Below, one piece after another: positions 32,243-34,245 of a DNA stretch of 34,245 nucleotides (position 1 is the first letter of the stretch; the number at the start of each line of letters is the position of its first letter). This stretch comes from CAYQPF01 sp964419225 (GTDB lineage: Bacteria; Cloacimonadota; Cloacimonadia; Cloacimonadales; CAYQPF01). The notes under the pieces are model-generated. The model searched no databases and was not told where the DNA came from. It was given only the letters and a program-made list of their open reading frames with translations. The stretch lies in the NCBI GenBank assembly GCA_964419225.1, contig CAYQPF010000039.1, forward strand, positions 1 to 34,245, given 5' to 3'. Position numbers and translations under genes: made by a program.

Positions 32243-34245
32243 ATGAAGAATCTCGTTATCATTGTGCTCACAATTATATTTATGGGAGCTCTCTTCGCTG
32301 AAGAAGATCAGAACACTCAAGCAAAAAGCTGTATCCCAACCCCGCATTATCTGAATAAAACAGCAACATCCAACCGTTTACCTGAAACTGAAATGTTTAT
32401 TGTCCATCCACCTGTTCAGCTTATGTTTTCTTATAATGACTACTTCATGGGTGGTTACAAATCTATTCCGATCAGAATGCAAAGTGACCATACCGGAATG
32501 TATATGGTCTATCATGGACAGGAAACAACTCAATCTGCCTCCCGTAAAATTTATTGGAATTATATCCAGGAAGGACAAAGTACCCATTCAGGCAGAATTA
32601 CAACCGATGATCTGCGTCAGGGTTTTCCTTCCATAGCAATTGATCCGGTCACCCACAATCCTTTTGTTGCCTGGCATGGTGAACTGGCAGCCGGTTCAAA
32701 GCTGGATGTAGGATTGGTGTATGATCAATACTCTCTGTTTAATATGCCCAACATGTGGTCCATGCCTCAGGTTGTTATTAATAATGAAAACGGACCCGAT
32801 GAATTCATCTGGCCTACGGTTTTTGTGGGGACTTCTCCGCTGGGCGGGAGTTACCGTAGATTATACGTTTTTGCTGAAAATTCTATTTTCGGTGCTCCAA
32901 CCCCGCAGAGGAATAATCCAAAATTAGCATATACAGATTTCACGACAGAGATGCTTGAAGAGCCAAACATCCCTTTTATTTGGACAACCAGAACAATTCC
33001 CCAATTTGAAGATTGGACGAACCAGACCGCAACCCACTTTGTTCTGCCTCAATATACATTTTTTTGTAAAGATTCAAAAATCGGGTTTATGGGATATTTG
33101 ACTATGGACAGTCTGTACACATCAGAACCGGATCTGTTTGTTCTTTACAATGATAATTATGGAGAAGGTGATTTCAATCTTGTGATTCAGAATTCTGAGA
33201 TCTATGTCACTAATCCCATGAATTATTTTGCCGGTGAAGATACTTTATTTTTTGCTCCGATAAACACTCATAATACGAACTGCACATTTGATAATTTTGA
33301 CAGACTGCATATGATCAACTGTTGGGGATTACAAACTCCGGGCGGGTATTACCCGGATCTGCAGTATGTCAAAGATGTTCAGTTTGATTTTTCTACCAAC
33401 CAATTCTCTATTCATGATATCGAACCAAAAGGTGCTGATGATTTTAATTATTATAATTATGAAAGCGACGGGCATGTCTATCTCCCCTGGGACGAGGATA
33501 ATAACGGGATAATTGATGAAATTGGCAATAATAACGGTCAGGAATATCCTAAAATGAAAACAGATTTCCCATTTTACTGGTGGGATGAAATTGGGAGTTT
33601 TTCTGAAAATAACTTTAGAATTGTCGGAACGCCTAATGATCATAACTTAGTTGCAGTATGGCAAAACAGTAAAAAATCCCGCCAATTCCATGAATTTGAG
33701 GATCCTGAATATGCTGATTGGGAAAATGTCCCGGAAGTTGTGGTGGAGATCTCTTATGATAATGGATCAAATTGGAGTCCTCCCTTCTATATAAACAGCT
33801 TAGACAATCCTGATTTCTTTGGCGGAATGATCCCTGAGTACATTTACCCCTGTGATATTGTTGAAAGTCGTATGGGCGAAAATGGATATCCAATCTTAAC
33901 CGTTCACTTCATGTTCTACAATGATCTGAGTTACGGTTCCTTTATCCAGAGCAACGGCGAAAATATCGGTGGTTATTTATACTATATGTCGGTAGATTTT
34001 GAGTTTCAACCCTTTGCCAATGCAGATAACATTGCTGAGGTATCCAATTTGCTGAAACAAAACTATCCCAATCCCTTCAATCCTACGACAACAATAGCTT
34101 ATACCAATCCTAAGACCCAAGAAATCACCCTCAATATTTATAATGCCAAAGGGCAGTTGGTCAGGAACCTGGTGAATGAAGTCCAGCCTTCAGGAGATCA
34201 GGAAGCAGTATGGACTGGTTTGAATAATAGTAATGAAGCTGTCAC
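32243..34245 (+). CDS. Secreted protein with FlgD-Ig-like / T9SS-type C-terminal sorting tail (partial, 3' end cut)
   Basis: Starts at an ATG after GGAGGAAAA and stays open for about 667 codons to the window end, so the C-terminus is missing. Signal peptide MKNLVIIVLTIIFMGALFA (then EEDQN). The body is rich in Tyr, Trp, Asn and Asp, with DHTGMYMVYHGQE, AIDPVTHNPFVAWHGE and similar segments that suggest a beta-propeller or sialidase-like repeat fold (SIAxDxxxNPxVAW). A calcium-loop-like WDEDNNGIIDEIGNNNG lies at about 33489-33539. Near the end, LLKQNYPNPFNPTTTIAYT and NIYNAKGQLVRNLV are the conserved cell-surface sorting/FlgD-Ig module. Export by a type IX-like system is inference. No enzymatic motif recognised. 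Confidence 0.82.
   Translation, partial: MKNLVIIVLTIIFMGALFAEEDQNTQAKSCIPTPHYLNKTATSNRLPETEMFIVHPPVQLMFSYNDYFMGGYKSIPIRMQSDHTGMYMVYHGQETTQSASRKIYWNYIQEGQSTHSGRITTDDLRQGFPSIAIDPVTHNPFVAWHGELAAGSKLDVGLVYDQYSLFNMPNMWSMPQVVINNENGPDEFIWPTVFVGTSPLGGSYRRLYVFAENSIFGAPTPQRNNPKLAYTDFTTEMLEEPNIPFIWTTRTIPQFEDWTNQTATHFVLPQYTFFCKDSKIGFMGYLTMDSLYTSEPDLFVLYNDNYGEGDFNLVIQNSEIYVTNPMNYFAGEDTLFFAPINTHNTNCTFDNFDRLHMINCWGLQTPGGYYPDLQYVKDVQFDFSTNQFSIHDIEPKGADDFNYYNYESDGHVYLPWDEDNNGIIDEIGNNNGQEYPKMKTDFPFYWWDEIGSFSENNFRIVGTPNDHNLVAVWQNSKKSRQFHEFEDPEYADWENVPEVVVEISYDNGSNWSPPFYINSLDNPDFFGGMIPEYIYPCDIVESRMGENGYPILTVHFMFYNDLSYGSFIQSNGENIGGYLYYMSVDFEFQPFANADNIAEVSNLLKQNYPNPFNPTTTIAYTNPKTQEITLNIYNAKGQLVRNLVNEVQPSGDQEAVWTGLNNSNEAV

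Noticed and set aside
33329..33893. Minus-strand frames of 86-104 codons near the right end
   Set aside because: They oppose the secreted-protein gene, which has a signal peptide, a ribosome site and a conserved sorting tail.

Overview
The window looks like a stretch of chromosome from an A+T-rich, Gram-negative-type bacterium of the Fibrobacterota-Chlorobiota-Bacteroidota (FCB) assemblage, most plausibly Cloacimonadota. The clues are a secreted protein ending in a 'NYPNPFNPTT' FlgD-Ig-like sorting tail, signal-peptide and lipobox proteins, an MltB-like murein transglycosylase, and FN3/LVIVD surface architecture. Phylum assignment is inference. No replication origin, phage, intact insertion sequence or CRISPR array was seen.

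Layout. 1-438: repeat-rich intergenic DNA with three hairpins between two 22-bp direct repeats. 439-2502 (-): MltB-like lytic transglycosylase. 2576-4660 (+): an orphan thiS and a cytosine methyltransferase / HinP1I-like endonuclease pair. 4709-7948 (+): ppnP with its terminator, a secreted beta-propeller protein, and recG. 8359-10668 (-): a dCache chemoreceptor. 10779-11972 (-): panD-panC. 12199-13610 (-): tRNA-Ser(GGA) followed 9 nt later by an aroC-chorismate mutase fusion. 14034-14756 (-): a CI/LexA-type S24 repressor with two palindromes in its promoter. 14941-18224 (+): a tightly overlapping run of yggS, a divergent PlsY-like protein, a GNAT-like protein and a PAP2 membrane phosphatase. 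18335-19546 (+): a LysN-like aminotransferase. 19602-24468 (+): a signalling cassette of a stand-alone receiver, an SBP-PAS-PAS membrane sensor, a histidine kinase broken by one in-frame TAA, and an FN3/LVIVD lipoprotein. 24526-30435 (-): an M3-peptidase-like pseudoenzyme followed by a 1395-aa protein resembling animal soluble adenylyl cyclase (two cyclase domains, AAA ATPase, TPRs). 30617-32020 (-): a Na+/H+ antiporter. 32243-34245 (+): a secreted protein running off the window.

Strongest observations. (1) I found no GCGC anywhere in the 34 kb, although GCG occurs about 80 times and CGCG nine times. This fits the resident HinP1I-like system (G^CGC), whose endonuclease carries Ser where HinP1I has its catalytic Gln. 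(2) The sAC-like cyclase is paired with an M3 family protein whose HExxH glutamate is leucine. (3) The two-component cassette has an Asp in place of the phospho-accepting His in one protein and a nonsense codon in the other. (4) AroC is fused to chorismate mutase and starts just after a tRNA 3' end. (5) Nine-base tandem repeats that keep an ATG-GAC reading frame lie in intergenic gaps.
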